DNA of 64,000 nucleotides from an uncultured Pseudophaeobacter sp. (GCA_905479575.1 CAJQNB010000080.1:1-64000); one strand, 5' to 3'. Positions 1-8,484 are shown, counted from the stretch's first letter. Notes: a model not told the origin generated them from the letters alone. Translations and numbers: made by a program.

Positions 1-249
1 CGGCGAGGTATCAGGGAACACCAATGCTATGCCGTGTTCGGCGGCCCAGACCTGTGCGCCCGCCTTAGTCATGGCGTTTTCATGGGTGCAGGTCAGGCCC
101 GAGAGATACCATAGGATTGGCACTGGCCCGTCCTTGGCTTCTTCTGGGAGGAACAGGCCAAAGGTCATGTCGCAGTTGGTGGCAGTGCTTTTGTGGCGGT
201 AGACGCCCTGATTGCCACCAAAGGCTTTGTTTTGCGAAATGGTTTCCAT
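1..249 (-). CDS. fghA: S-formylglutathione hydrolase, N-terminal part (runs off the left edge)
   Basis: This is the first 83 codons of an esterase-D type S-formylglutathione hydrolase, which splits S-formylglutathione into formate and glutathione in cytosolic formaldehyde detoxification. The visible N-terminus contains the family block TNCDMTFGLFLP and the oxyanion-hole region YLSGLTCTHEN at about residues 48-58. The catalytic Ser, Asp and His lie beyond the window. The ATG at 249-247 has an AGGAG about 7 bases upstream. The partner glutathione-dependent formaldehyde dehydrogenase is usually adjacent and could lie to the left, outside this view. Confidence 0.9.
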   Translation of the reverse strand, partial: METISQNKAFGGNQGVYRHKSTATNCDMTFGLFLPEEAKDGPVPILWYLSGLTCTHENAMTKAGAQVWAAEHGIALVFPDTSP

Positions 250-385
250 GGAGCCGCTCCTATCTATGGTTGCCCTATCGCTACCTGTCAGGACGGCGCG
301 GGTCCAGTAGAGGCGCGACAGCTGGGCCAGTTAATGCGGCAATCGCGTTACAATAACCTGAATTGTGGGGGCAAAAAGCGGGCGA

Positions 386-1315
386 CTACAGCTGCGTGAC
401 CCAGGCGATCACCATGGGTACGGTGAAGATGGAGACGAGGGTGGAAATCAAAATGGCCGCCGAGGCCCGGTGTGGTGCCACGCCATAATGCTGTGCCAGC
501 ATATAGACGTTGCCCGCCACCGGCAGAGAGGCCGCTGCAATGGCCACCATGGCAGAGTAGCTGTTGACCGGAAACAGGATGATGACGCAAAGCGCGACAC
601 AGAGCGGGTGCAACACCAGTTTGGCAAAGCTGATCCAGACGGCGATCTGCATCCGCTCAGCCGATTTTGACGCCAGCGAGGCACCAATGGCAAACAGCGC
701 TCCGGGAGTGGCAGCCCCCCCCAGGATCGACAGAAAATCGTTCATCGGCTCTGGGATCGGGAGCTCAGAGGCGGACCAGGCGAGGCCGGCGCAGATGGCC
801 AGAATCATCGGATTGCGCAGCAGTCCGAGCAGCACCAGCTTGAGTGTTGCCATCCCCAGGCCAGAACCGCGCCCAAGGTTGATCAGGATGACGATCAGTG
901 AGGAAAACACCACCAGATCAACGCTGAGCACCAGCATCATCGGCGCAATGGAGGCCTCACCAAAAAGGATGGCCATCATTGGCAGGCCCAGAAAGCCAAC
1001 ATTGCCGATGGCGGCGCATTGGGCCTCGACGGCGGCGGTGGGCATGTCCAGGCGGCGCAGCAGAGCAACAAGCGTGACCAGCAGATAGACCGCCATAGTG
1101 CCTGCGAGGTAGGCGAGAACCAGGTCGGGATCAAAGATCTCGGCAAAGGAGAGATTGGCGGAAAAGCGAAAGATCATCGCCGAGAGCGGGAAGAAAAAGA
1201 TGAATTTGGTTAGATAGGCGGTGGCCTCTTCGGTGAAGAACCGCGTTCGACCCGCCCAATAGCCGAGGCCGATGATTGCAAAGAAGGGCAGTGTTCTGAA
1301 GAAAATATCGGCCAT
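386..1315 (-). CDS. AEC-family (auxin efflux carrier-like) transporter
   Basis: The product is a 309-residue inner-membrane protein of the AEC/membrane transport protein family, with about ten hydrophobic segments and the mid-protein GNVGFLGLP loop typical of the family (around residue 105). The substrate cannot be read from sequence; bacterial members export or import small organic acids. The frame is open upstream to 1549, but those residues are low-complexity read-through of an intergenic repeat, so the ATG at 1315 (MADIFFRTLP), which begins directly in the first membrane helix, is preferred. The gene ends 136 bases from the start of fghA, in the same direction. Confidence 0.85.
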   Translation of the reverse strand: MADIFFRTLPFFAIIGLGYWAGRTRFFTEEATAYLTKFIFFFPLSAMIFRFSANLSFAEIFDPDLVLAYLAGTMAVYLLVTLVALLRRLDMPTAAVEAQCAAIGNVGFLGLPMMAILFGEASIAPMMLVLSVDLVVFSSLIVILINLGRGSGLGMATLKLVLLGLLRNPMILAICAGLAWSASELPIPEPMNDFLSILGGAATPGALFAIGASLASKSAERMQIAVWISFAKLVLHPLCVALCVIILFPVNSYSAMVAIAAASLPVAGNVYMLAQHYGVAPHRASAAILISTLVSIFTVPMVIAWVTQL

Positions 1316-1396
1316 TGCCAGAGTGGTAGCGGCTTTTGGTAAAAAGGCAAGATGGAAAGCTGGGCGTTGTTTGCAAAGGAGCAGGGAAAAGCAAAG

Positions 1397-1480
1397 GGGG
1401 GGGCTCCCGCCCGTCGTTTGGGCATCCATAATGCCCGCCTCCCGTTGGGCCGGGCGCCGCGCTGCCGCGCGGCGTGGCTG
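1397..1480 (+). repeat. Multi-hairpin intergenic repeat, copy A
   Basis: Order of parts: GGGGCTCCCGCCC (about 1399-1412), a stem-loop GGGCAT-ccata-ATGCCC (1420-1436), CCCGTTGGGC (1441-1450), and a GC-rich palindrome CGCCGCGC-tgcc-GCGCGGCG (1455-1474). The same order occurs at 15256-15340 and, reversed, at 1719-1797. The stem sequences differ between copies while the linking blocks are kept, which suggests selection on structure. Confidence 0.6.
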
Positions 1481-1718
1481 ATCCAGCCCTGATCCGCCCC
1501 AGGAGGGGCTCGCCCGATTTGATATTTTTTCGTTTGAGATCCGGACCAAACAAGCGGCCCACTGTGGTGCTTTGGCTCGGGGAAGCGGAAGGTAGTCTGG
1601 GTGGCAGAGGGGGATAGACGCGGGTGACGGATGGGGGTGACAGAGGGGGGGGGACAGACGGGGCGGCCGGCCCGGATGGCAGGTCTGCGAGAGGCGAGAC
1701 GGGCTTTGGTACGCGCGA

Positions 1719-1797
1719 CCGCGCCGCGCGGCAGCGCGGCGCCACCCCCAACGGCCCCAGCCTTCGTCAGAAGGCTGAAGGGTGGGCGGGAGCGCTT
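1719..1797 (-). repeat. Multi-hairpin intergenic repeat, copy C (inverted)
   Basis: Read on the + strand it has the GC palindrome CGCCGCGCGGCAGCGCGGCG (about 1722-1742), then CAACGG (1749-1754), a stem-loop AGCCTT-cgtcag-AAGGCT (1759-1776), and GGGCGGGAGC (about 1783-1793). This is copy A in reverse order and on the other strand. Copies A and C point towards each other across about 240 bases. Confidence 0.55.
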
Positions 1798-1935
1798 GGC
1801 CCTGCAGGTCACTTGGGAAGCGCTTGAGCTTGGCCTCTTGGGCAGGCGCGAAACGAGAGCAAAGAGAATGGTGTTGCGCTACCGTTCTCTCGGTTAGAGT
1901 GGTGGTTCCATCCCGCCAGCGCCACGAGGTCAGCC

Positions 1936-2562
1936 ATGAACAAACACGCCAGCATTCTGCGAACCGGACGGAAGTTTGATCAGGTTCTCAAGGGCGCGCG
2001 TGAGGTGTTTTTGGCAGATGGGTTTGAAGGCGCCAGCGTTGACGATATTGCCCGGGTGGCTGGGGTCTCCAAGGCGACACTTTACAGTTATTTCCCTGAT
2101 AAGCGGTTGTTGTTCATGGAGGTCGCCCGCAGCGAATGCGCCCGCCAGGCGGATGCGCCGATGAACCTGGCCACCTGTTCCAGTACCCCGCGTCAAATTT
2201 TGCGAGCTGCAGCTGGGCATATCTTGTCCATCAGCCTGTCTGACTTTGGCCTGCGGATGTTTCGTATCTGCGTGGCTGAGGCTGATCGCTTTCCTGACCT
2301 TGGACGCCAGTTTTATGAGAGCGGTCCATTGTTGATTCGCGGCAAAATTCGCGACTATCTTTGCAGCGCCGCGGCTAGGGGCGAATTGCAGGTCGAGGAT
2401 TTTGACCTCGCTGCCGATCAGTTTGCCGAACTTTGCCGCGCCGATCTTGTGCCGCGTTTTTTGTTCAACATCAACGCGAGCTTTACAGAGGAAGAACGCA
2501 GCAGGATTATTGAGGGCGCGGTTGATACCTTTCTCGCCCGCTATGCTGTGGTTTCGACCTAA
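1936..2562 (+). CDS. TetR/AcrR-family transcriptional regulator
   Basis: A 208-residue repressor-type regulator. The N-terminal helix-turn-helix is seen at about residues 15-60 (FLADGFEGASVDDIARVAGV, then SKATLYSYFPDK), a textbook TetR DNA-binding domain. The rest resembles the AefR-like C-terminal ligand and dimer domain. The ATG follows ACGAGGTCAGCC. No coupled efflux gene is adjacent; the divergent AEC transporter is 620 bases away and is the only neighbour that could be a target, which is inference. Confidence 0.88.
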   Translation: MNKHASILRTGRKFDQVLKGAREVFLADGFEGASVDDIARVAGVSKATLYSYFPDKRLLFMEVARSECARQADAPMNLATCSSTPRQILRAAAGHILSISLSDFGLRMFRICVAEADRFPDLGRQFYESGPLLIRGKIRDYLCSAAARGELQVEDFDLAADQFAELCRADLVPRFLFNINASFTEEERSRIIEGAVDTFLARYAVVST

Positions 2563-2753
2563 CCGCCGCCGGGGCTATCTGCGGGCCTTGCCAGTACCTG
2601 CCGTGGACACGGATAGGTCGGCTTACTGCGTATTTCGGCAGGCCCTCCAGTGTAACCCTACAGCGAAAGCCCCGTCAGTTGGAGCCACGCTTGGCAGGCT
2701 CGCCTCTTCGGCTTCACTGCCGGGCTATCCCGCCCTATGTTTTGCCAACCGGG

Positions 2754-3293
2754 TTAATGCGTGATCGCCTGATTGGGCGTCGTGCGATAGGTTTGATGGC
2801 AGCTGTGGCAGGCCCGTATCATCGTTGGCAGGCTGCGGCGCAGCCCGTTCACAGAATTGGCGCTGATCTGTTTTGCTGCCTGTCGTGCGACCTCGGCGCG
2901 GGCCTCAAAATCCTGCCACTGGACCCAGATTTCGGGGCGGGCATAGGAATTGGGGTCCATGCGCCGCTTGGCAAAACGTTTGGGGATCTTGCGAGTGTTG
3001 TTCATCAGGACCCGCCGCGCGGCCTTGGCCGTCTGGGGGGTGAAGACCCGCCGCCCCGCCATCATTTCGCTGAGGCTGAGGAGCGCTTCTTTTTGTTGAC
3101 GCATCAAGGCCAGACGGGCCTGAATCTGTTTATCGGTGATCACCGCGCTGCCGGCATGTAGATCAGCGCTGAGCAAGCCTAAGCACAGGCCGAGAGCACT
3201 GAAAGCGCCGGTCATCCGCCGACAGACCCGCTTGGCAAGCGCGGAAAAACGGTGGCGTGTCCCCTTGTGACGGGGGTTGGAACCAGAGGTCAT
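2754..3293 (-). CDS. Cytochrome c' / c-556 family protein (class II c-type cytochrome)
   Basis: A 179-residue exported haem protein. A long basic leader with a hydrophobic core (about residues 25-48, ending ADLHAG) fits a Sec signal peptide. The single haem-binding CHSCH lies near the C-terminus (residues 162-166), as in class II cytochromes of the c'/c556 type, and a conserved Trp pair sits in EIWVQW. The protein probably carries electrons or binds small gases in the periplasm. The start at 3293 is chosen over the longer frame because GGAG sits 8 bases upstream. No partner cytochrome b gene is adjacent. Confidence 0.85.
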   Translation of the reverse strand: MTSGSNPRHKGTRHRFSALAKRVCRRMTGAFSALGLCLGLLSADLHAGSAVITDKQIQARLALMRQQKEALLSLSEMMAGRRVFTPQTAKAARRVLMNNTRKIPKRFAKRRMDPNSYARPEIWVQWQDFEARAEVARQAAKQISANSVNGLRRSLPTMIRACHSCHQTYRTTPNQAITH

Positions 3294-3601
3294 TATATTT
3301 TCTCCACCAAGAGTGGGCATGGCCAAACAGGGAGCGTTTGACCAAAACGAAAGCTGAGACCAAAAAGCGGGCAGGGTGCCGGGCGCCTGCTGGCTGCTTG
3401 CCTGGCCATGGTCGGGGCAGTCTCCACCACTCAGGTTATTTCTGCGTTAAATTGCGCGGCAGCGGCTGGATGGCACTGCGATGGGCTTCGGGCTGCCAAC
3501 AAGAGAGCCTGTGCCTATGGGCGCACCCCCTCACGCATTGTTCGCTCTGCAGCGAAGGGAATTCTATGGGCAGGGGGTCCGCAAAGGGCTAGCCTTGGGA
3601 G
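3294..3601. other. 308-bp intergenic region between divergent genes
   Basis: This must contain the promoters of the cytochrome c' gene (leftward) and the ArsR-type regulator (rightward). No clear promoter, operator or hairpin, and no credible small reading frame, could be picked out by eye. Confidence 0.5.
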
Positions 3602-4303
3602 ATGACAACACCACGCTTTGATATCATTGGCCAGGCCCTGAGCGATGCCAGCCGCACCCGGATGCTGTGTGAGCTGATGGAGGGGCGGTCTTTCACCAAC
3701 AAGGAACTGGCCTCGGCGGCGGGCATCACCGCCCAGACCGCCACGGCGCATCTGCGCATGTTGCAAAACGCCGGGCTGGTCCTGGCCGAGAAACGCGGGC
3801 GCTGTGTGTTTCACCGCCTCGCCAATAGCGAGGTGGCCGGGGTGCTGGAGCAGCTGGCGGCCATCTCGCCCAGTTCTCATCTGCATCTGGCCCAGCGGCG
3901 CAAGGCGGGCGATATTGCCCCGCTGCGCAGTTGCTATGACCACCTCGCGGGCCCTCTGGCGGTGGCTATCACCGGGCAAGTTCTGGACCGAGGCATGCTG
4001 GTCGAGGAAAACGGCGGCTTTCGCGTCTGTGGCCACGAGACCTGGCAAAAGCTGGGCGTGCACCTGCCGCAAATGCCTGCATCTGCGCAGGCGCGCCAGC
4101 CCTTTGCCCGCCCCTGCATGGATTGGACCGAGCGCAAGCTGCATGTAGCAGGTCCGCTGGGAAAACAGATCCTTGCTCATTTCTTTGATCAGGGCTGGGT
4201 GACGCGCAACAGCCACAAACGCGGGCTGCAGATGACCGGGGTCGGGGCACGGGCGCTGGAGAACATTCTTGGACTACGCTGTGAGGAACTGACCAATGCC
4301 TGA
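3602..4303 (+). CDS. ArsR-family winged-helix transcriptional regulator
   Basis: A 233-residue regulator. The N-terminal winged helix (about residues 8-75) shows the ArsR pattern LSDASRTRMLCELMEGRSFT then LASAAGITAQTATAHLRML and GLV...KRGRCVFH. The C-terminal half is not a standard sensor domain; it has scattered Cys and His (C114, C147, H149, C177) but no recognisable metal site. The stop overlaps an ATG at 4296 (ATGCCTGA), so the downstream gene, now broken by an insertion, was probably translationally coupled to it. Confidence 0.85.
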   Translation: MTTPRFDIIGQALSDASRTRMLCELMEGRSFTNKELASAAGITAQTATAHLRMLQNAGLVLAEKRGRCVFHRLANSEVAGVLEQLAAISPSSHLHLAQRRKAGDIAPLRSCYDHLAGPLAVAITGQVLDRGMLVEENGGFRVCGHETWQKLGVHLPQMPASAQARQPFARPCMDWTERKLHVAGPLGKQILAHFFDQGWVTRNSHKRGLQMTGVGARALENILGLRCEELTNA

Positions 4304-5009
4304 GGTCTTTGACACAATCCACTGCGACCGCTTTAGGCTCTGGACCCACTAATTTTACGTGCTCAGTTTGACAGATTTTTTCGCTGGTTAGGAGCATCTG
4401 CGCAGGAATAGTGGTTCTATTTCAATCAGATGTGACGCGTCCAGCGGGAAAATCCGTCAAACCCGAAGGCCAACGATTTCACTTCATTTCAATGTCTCGG
4501 ATCGCTTGCAAATAGAACCACTATTGGCTGCGCACCCCAAGCCCCTGAAATCTCGTGAAATAGCCGCTGAGCATGTAAGATTAATGGGTCCAGAGCCTAG
4601 CATCGAACAGGGCACACGGGTGCTGGTTCAGGTGCCACAGGAGGCCGCCGGGCGGGTTTTGCAGGCGGTGCTGTCTCAGGAGCCATTGCATTGGGGGGAC
4701 TACGATCAAGTGGCATTTACCACCCGCGCCGGGGTGCAGCAGTTTCGCACCCTGCCACAGGCCCGCAACCGGGCCACGGATCAGGCCGTCGCGGTGGCCT
4801 GTGTTGAGCTGCAGATCTTTGTGCCCAAGCAGGGGCAAGCGTTGGAGCCGCTGCTCTGTGCCATTTACCACGCCCATCCCTATGAAGAACCGGTGATCCA
4901 GCTGATTGCGGCAGCGCGCAGCCTGCATCGGCGCGGTCAGGGTGAGGCAAACTCAAACCGGTTTTGGAACCAAGAGACCGCCGATTGGGTGCCGGAGGCG
5001 CATCGCTGA
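4296..5009 (+). pseudogene. YqfO/NIF3 C-terminal-domain-like gene interrupted by a MITE
   Basis: The ATG at 4296 overlaps the ArsR stop and opens a frame of 13 codons (MPEVFDTIHCDRF) that meets a 262-bp insertion and stops at TAA 4350-4352. After the insertion the same frame resumes at AGC ATC GAA (4599) and runs to 5009. Joining across one TA copy gives MPEVFDTIHCDRFSIEQG followed by a YqfO-like domain with the conserved WGDYDQVAF and AHPYEEPV blocks, about 150 residues. Family members are small CutA-like ferredoxin-fold proteins of uncertain role. A shortened protein could restart at ATG 4584 (141 residues) inside the right terminal repeat, so some function may survive. Confidence 0.75.
4336..4597 (+). 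mobile_element. Non-autonomous MITE-like element (262 bp) with TA target duplication
   Basis: Terminal inverted repeats begin GGCTCTGGACCC at both ends. About 33 bases including the TA match with three differences (4334-4366 against the complement of 4567-4599). TA flanks both ends (4334-4335 and 4598-4599), as for Tc1/mariner-IS630 type insertion. A second, perfect 16-base inverted repeat (4407-4422 and 4510-4525) lies inside. No transposase is encoded. The interior is more AT-rich than the flanks. The family assignment is inference from the TA duplication only. Confidence 0.8.
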
Positions 5010-5087
5010 GGCAGGGCCTGCGTAGGCTGAGGTCGGGCAGGTGCAAAACACCTTGATTAATCTCGTCGTTGCGGCGAGTCTCGGGGT

Positions 5088-5432
5088 ATGACTATGGATC
5101 CCATTCCGCCCAAGCCGGGCGTGCCTATCCCGCAGCAAGTGGCCTTTGACCGACGCGAAATGTCGGTGATCATGTCGCTCTATGGCCGTATGGTGGCCGC
5201 CGGAGAGTGGCGTGATTACGGGATTTCCTGCCTGCGGGAGCTTGCCGTGTTTTCAGTGTTTCGCCGCACCGCTGAAAATCCGCTGTACCGGATCGAAAAA
5301 CACCCCAAACTGCGCAATCGCCAGGGGCTTTATGCGGTGGTGGGGATGGATGGCCAGATCCTGAAACGCGGCAGCGACCTGAAGGCGGTGCTGCGGGTGT
5401 TGGAACGTAAACTCATCCGGGCGGTGAAATAG
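5088..5432 (+). CDS. DUF2794 domain protein
   Basis: A 114-residue protein matching the alphaproteobacterial DUF2794 family across its length: VAFDRREMSVIMSLYGRMVA at about 19-38, the AVFSVFRR strand, and YRIEKHPKLRNRQG near residue 70. It has no signal peptide or membrane segment, so it is probably cytosolic. Its function is unknown. An in-frame ATG two codons later (5094) is an equally possible start. It ends 18 bases before the convergent NlpC/P60 gene. Confidence 0.85.
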   Translation: MTMDPIPPKPGVPIPQQVAFDRREMSVIMSLYGRMVAAGEWRDYGISCLRELAVFSVFRRTAENPLYRIEKHPKLRNRQGLYAVVGMDGQILKRGSDLKAVLRVLERKLIRAVK

Positions 5433-5450
5433 CCAGGGCTCCGGTGTGGC

Positions 5451-6215
5451 TCAGCCGATCTGCGGCAACCGCCGGTGTGCCGTTACTGGGCCGTCGCCCT
5501 GATCGGCAATGCGGGCGATCGCCTGCTGCAACGGTTCCAGCGCCACAGCCATGGCATGGACATTGGCATGTAGCAGGGTGTCGGGGGCGTGAACCCAGGC
5601 AACATGGCCCTTCCAGAACAACAGATCTCCAGGTTGATAGGTGCTGCCGGGGGGCAGAAGTGTTCCCAATTGGCGCTCTTGTGGGCCGCTGTCGCCGGGG
5701 CAGGCAATGCCACAGGCGAGGCAGGCGAGCTGCACCAGCCCTGAGCAATCAATGCCAAAGCGGCTGTTGCCGCCCCAAAGATAGGGGGTGCCAAGGAACC
5801 CCATGGCCACAGACAGCGGATCGCGCAGCTGCTGATCCATCGGGGTAAGATGCACCCTTGGGATATAGCCCTGATCGGTTTTTGCAAATCGCCCTTCATC
5901 TGCAGAGACCAGAACCTGGCTGCCAAAGCTGAGCGCGGCCAGGTCGGGGGATTTGAAATCGGCAGCGCTATAGGCGTGGCTGGCTGGGGCGCTGATCCAA
6001 TGGCTGTTGGTTTGCGCCGGGGCCAGGGCCGCATCTGGCATATAGCCCTGATAGCCATCCTTGGTGGCGCGAATATGGGCCCAACCCTGATTCTGATCCA
6101 GGATCTCTACCGCGTCACCACACAAAAGCTGCCGATCACGCGGCCCGTCGGGGGCGCGCAACAGGTCAACAACAGGCAGGGCAATACGTGCACATTCTGA
6201 GCCACTCTCTGACAT
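5451..6215 (-). CDS. NlpC/P60-family cysteine hydrolase with SH3-like region
   Basis: A 254-residue putative peptidoglycan endopeptidase that would cut peptide stems (gamma-D-Glu-diaminopimelate type). Residues about 10-125 form two bacterial SH3-like repeats. The catalytic domain starts near residue 130: Cys157 in DCSGLVQ, His204 in GHVAWV, and His216 in LLHAN are the expected active residues. No signal peptide is seen, which is common in the alphaproteobacterial form. Its ATG lies five bases after the stop of the M17 aminopeptidase, so the two form one operon. Confidence 0.88.
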   Translation of the reverse strand: MSESGSECARIALPVVDLLRAPDGPRDRQLLCGDAVEILDQNQGWAHIRATKDGYQGYMPDAALAPAQTNSHWISAPASHAYSAADFKSPDLAALSFGSQVLVSADEGRFAKTDQGYIPRVHLTPMDQQLRDPLSVAMGFLGTPYLWGGNSRFGIDCSGLVQLACLACGIACPGDSGPQERQLGTLLPPGSTYQPGDLLFWKGHVAWVHAPDTLLHANVHAMAVALEPLQQAIARIADQGDGPVTAHRRLPQIG

Positions 6216-6220
6216 GGTGC

Positions 6221-7621
6221 TTACAATCTCAGCAGGTCGGGCAGTGCGGCAAACAGTGCCCGGCAGCCCTGGCCGGTGCCGCCCTTGGGTCGGGCCGGCG
6301 CGGCGCTGGGCGTCCAGCCGTAGATGTCAAAATGCATATAGCGGCTTTCGCCGACAAAGCGGCGCAGGAACAGCGCGGCGGTGATTGAGCCGGCAAATCC
6401 GCCCGCAGGTGCATTGTCGAGATCGGCAATACCGGGTTCGATCATGCTCTCATAGGGGGCGTGAAAGGGCATCCGCCAGACCGGGTCCGCCTGCGGGGCT
6501 GCCTGGGTCGCCAGCGCGGCGGCATCCGCGTCGTGATCAGTGTAAAACGGCGCCAGATCCGGGCCAACCGCCACCCGTGCAGCCCCAGTCAGGGTGGCCA
6601 TCGAGATCACCAGATCAGGATCGCCCTCATCCGCCAGGGTCAGGGCATCGGCCAGCACCAGGCGGCCCTCGGCATCGGTGTTGTTGATCTCAACCGTCAA
6701 TCCCTTGCGCGAGGGCAGCACATCGCCGGGACGGAAGGCATTGCCAGAGACGGCGTTCTCTACTGCGGGGATCAGCACCCGCAGCTGAATTGGCAGCCCG
6801 GCTGCCATGATCATCCGCGCCAGCCCCAGGACATTTGCGGCCCCACCCATGTCCTTTTTCATCAACCCCATGCTGGCGCCGGGTTTCAGGTTCAGCCCGC
6901 CGGTGTCAAAGCAGACGCCCTTGCCCACCAGGGTCAGCTTTGGCCCGGAACTGCCCCAATGCAGGTCAATCAGCCGTGGTGCCTGATCTGCGGCGCGGCC
7001 AACCGTATGGATCAGCGGCAGATTCGCCTCCAGCAGATCGGCGCCGGTGATCACCCCGACGGAGGCGTCAAACTCAGCCGCCAGGGCCTCAACTGCGGCC
7101 TCCAATTCGGCAGGCCCCATGTCGGCAGCGGGGGTGTTGATCAGATCCCGTGTCAGCCATTCGGCAGCGGCCAGCGATTCGATCGCGGCGGCATCAACCG
7201 TCGCCGGGGCAATCAGGCTTGCCGCCATCGGTGTGGTGCTTTTGTAGCGGCTAAAACGGTATTGGCTCAGCAGCCAGCCAAGGCATTCCGTCGACAGCGT
7301 CTCGGTGTCCAGCTGGGCCAGGCCCGGTGTCTCGGCCTGTAGCTGATAGCAGCCTGCAGGCAGTTTTTCTGCGGCGGCGGCCAGGGTAAAGCGTTGGCGC
7401 CTGCGCTGCGTGGCTGTGCCATAGCCCGCCAGAGCAAAGGGCGCAGCACCATCGATTCCCGGAACCAACAGCGCCTGACCGCAGCCTGCGGTAAAGCCAT
7501 TGGTCGTGACCCAGTCCTGGAGTGACGCGGGCTGATTCTGTAGCCAGCCTTGCAGCTGATCCTGCTCCATCAGAGAGAGAGAAACAGCAGTGTCAGAGAC
7601 TGGTGCAAAGCAAGGGGCCAT
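6221..7621 (-). CDS. M17-family leucyl aminopeptidase
   Basis: A 466-residue dinuclear metal aminopeptidase that removes N-terminal residues from peptides in the cytosol. Landmarks of the M17 catalytic domain are VGKGVCFDTGG (232-242), KDMGGAA (256-262), the signature NTDAEGRL (314-321) and TLTGAA near 343. The N-terminal domain (1-150) is divergent from PepA, as usual in this alphaproteobacterial branch, and ends in a compact C-terminus. The ATG has GGAG 8 bases upstream. It is followed five bases later by the NlpC/P60 hydrolase, which suggests a shared role in recycling cell-wall or other peptides (inference). Confidence 0.92.
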   Translation of the reverse strand: MAPCFAPVSDTAVSLSLMEQDQLQGWLQNQPASLQDWVTTNGFTAGCGQALLVPGIDGAAPFALAGYGTATQRRRQRFTLAAAAEKLPAGCYQLQAETPGLAQLDTETLSTECLGWLLSQYRFSRYKSTTPMAASLIAPATVDAAAIESLAAAEWLTRDLINTPAADMGPAELEAAVEALAAEFDASVGVITGADLLEANLPLIHTVGRAADQAPRLIDLHWGSSGPKLTLVGKGVCFDTGGLNLKPGASMGLMKKDMGGAANVLGLARMIMAAGLPIQLRVLIPAVENAVSGNAFRPGDVLPSRKGLTVEINNTDAEGRLVLADALTLADEGDPDLVISMATLTGAARVAVGPDLAPFYTDHDADAAALATQAAPQADPVWRMPFHAPYESMIEPGIADLDNAPAGGFAGSITAALFLRRFVGESRYMHFDIYGWTPSAAPARPKGGTGQGCRALFAALPDLLRL

Positions 7622-7700
7622 AAAGGATACTCCGGTTGGGCGTCAGGTGCGGTCAGAGTATCTGCCTGCCCGCTGCCTGCAAGTGCCGCCTGTCATTTGT

Positions 7701-7750
7701 TGTCAGAGTTTTAGGTGTTGCCAGAGTTTTGGTGCTGCCAGAGTTCTAGG
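7701..7750 (+). repeat. Three imperfect 15-18-bp direct repeats
   Basis: The units are TGTCAGAGTTTTAGGTGT (7701-7718), TGCCAGAGTTTTGGTGC (7719-7735) and TGCCAGAGTTCTAGG (7736-7750). They lie about 80-130 bases upstream of the aminopeptidase start and might be regulator half-sites or simple slippage products. Confidence 0.55.
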
Positions 7751-7813
7751 GAAAACTGCGCGGCGATACTCAGCCTTGGTGCAGGACATTAAAACAGGCC
7801 CTCAAACAGGCCA

Positions 7814-7850
7814 AGGCCGCCGGAGACCATTTAGGTCTCCAGGGCGGCCT
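7814..7850 (-). terminator. Strong stem-loop, probable terminator
   Basis: AGGCCGCC-GGAGACC pairs with GGTCTCC-(AG)-GGCGGCCT around an ATTTA loop, a 15-bp stem with one small bulge. It lies about 100 bases beyond the stop of the leftward small gene. Only a weak T-rich stretch follows on that strand, so it may instead stabilise a transcript end. Confidence 0.5.
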
Positions 7851-7949
7851 GGCATGTAGGCATTTTACACTACAGTTCTAGTGGTCTGTCTTCCTGTTGG
7901 GTCAAGCCGTTCAGAAAGTGCGTTTGGTCTTGGTGTTTGATCTAGGCGT

Positions 7950-8309
7950 TCAAACGGTAATGTCTTGCTGATCCCAGACAGCTGTCAGGGAGCGCTCGCC
8001 GACCCGAAGGAGCCGGAACAGGATCGCGGCCACGGCGGGTGCGTCCTCGTTATCAATTGCCGCGGTGACATCGCGGGCAATGGACGCCATGGCGCTCATC
8101 CCGATCTGTTCCGCGATTGCGATCAAGGATCGCGCGTTTTTGCGCAGATCAACCATGTTGTTCTGACGCCAAAGTCGTTCGCAATGCGTCAGGCGCACAG
8201 CCAGTTCCTCGATGGCGCGACAAACGACATCTTCGGCTCCGGCTTCGCCCAGTTGCGCGTACAGCTCGCCCAGTTTGTCTGGATCAAGATGCACGTTCTC
8301 TGCTTGCAT
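7950..8309 (-). CDS. Small helical protein of unknown function
   Basis: A 119-residue protein, not recognised with a named family. It looks all-helical, with charged amphipathic stretches: LDPDKLGELYAQLGEAGAED, a Cys/His pair in LTHCERLW, and IGMSAMASIARDVTAAID. The arrangement is loosely like a histidine-phosphotransfer bundle, but no convincing phospho-accepting His motif is seen, so this is not called. The frame stays open to a TTG at 8396, but the added residues look non-coding, so ATG 8309 is preferred even though its ribosome site is weak. It is divergent from the carbonic anhydrase gene. Confidence 0.55.
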   Translation of the reverse strand: MQAENVHLDPDKLGELYAQLGEAGAEDVVCRAIEELAVRLTHCERLWRQNNMVDLRKNARSLIAIAEQIGMSAMASIARDVTAAIDNEDAPAVAAILFRLLRVGERSLTAVWDQQDITV

Positions 8310-8484
8310 GACAGTGAGTATATTAGCCACCACATTCACCCTAAATTTATTGTACCCCCACGGCACGAGGCCAATTTGCCTGCCAGTGGTTGTCAAAAGG
8401 TTTCCACCGGACTGTTCAAATCCCTCGAATTTGCGATCAATTTAGGATATTAGCGCCGCGAACACTCACAAGAGGATGCTCTCA

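Larger units (their letters stand above)
1316..1935. other. 620-bp non-coding gap holding two inverted multi-hairpin repeats
   Basis: No credible gene is seen between the AEC transporter and the TetR gene. The open frames here are GC-rich, proline/alanine-rich read-through on both strands. The interval holds two copies, in opposite orientation, of a structured repeat (1397-1480 and 1719-1797), separated by G-rich sequence. Promoters for both divergent genes must also lie here, but none is clear. Confidence 0.7.
7622..7949. other. 328-bp intergenic region with short direct repeats and a strong hairpin
   Basis: No gene is seen. The region holds the promoter of the aminopeptidase operon, three imperfect 15-18-base direct repeats (7701-7750), and a 15-bp stem-loop (7814-7850) just after the small unknown gene. 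Confidence 0.6.

Noticed and set aside
1131..1897. Several open frames of 60-200 codons on both strands in the G/C-rich gap before the TetR gene
   Set aside because: They overlap repeats A and C, are rich in Pro, Ala, Arg and Gly with no domain pattern, and have no ribosome sites. GC-rich sequence gives long open frames by chance.
4506..4583. Start of the YqfO-like frame at ATG 4506
   Set aside because: These codons lie wholly inside the mobile element. If the truncated protein is made, ATG 4584 is nearer to the conserved part, and the original start is ATG 4296.
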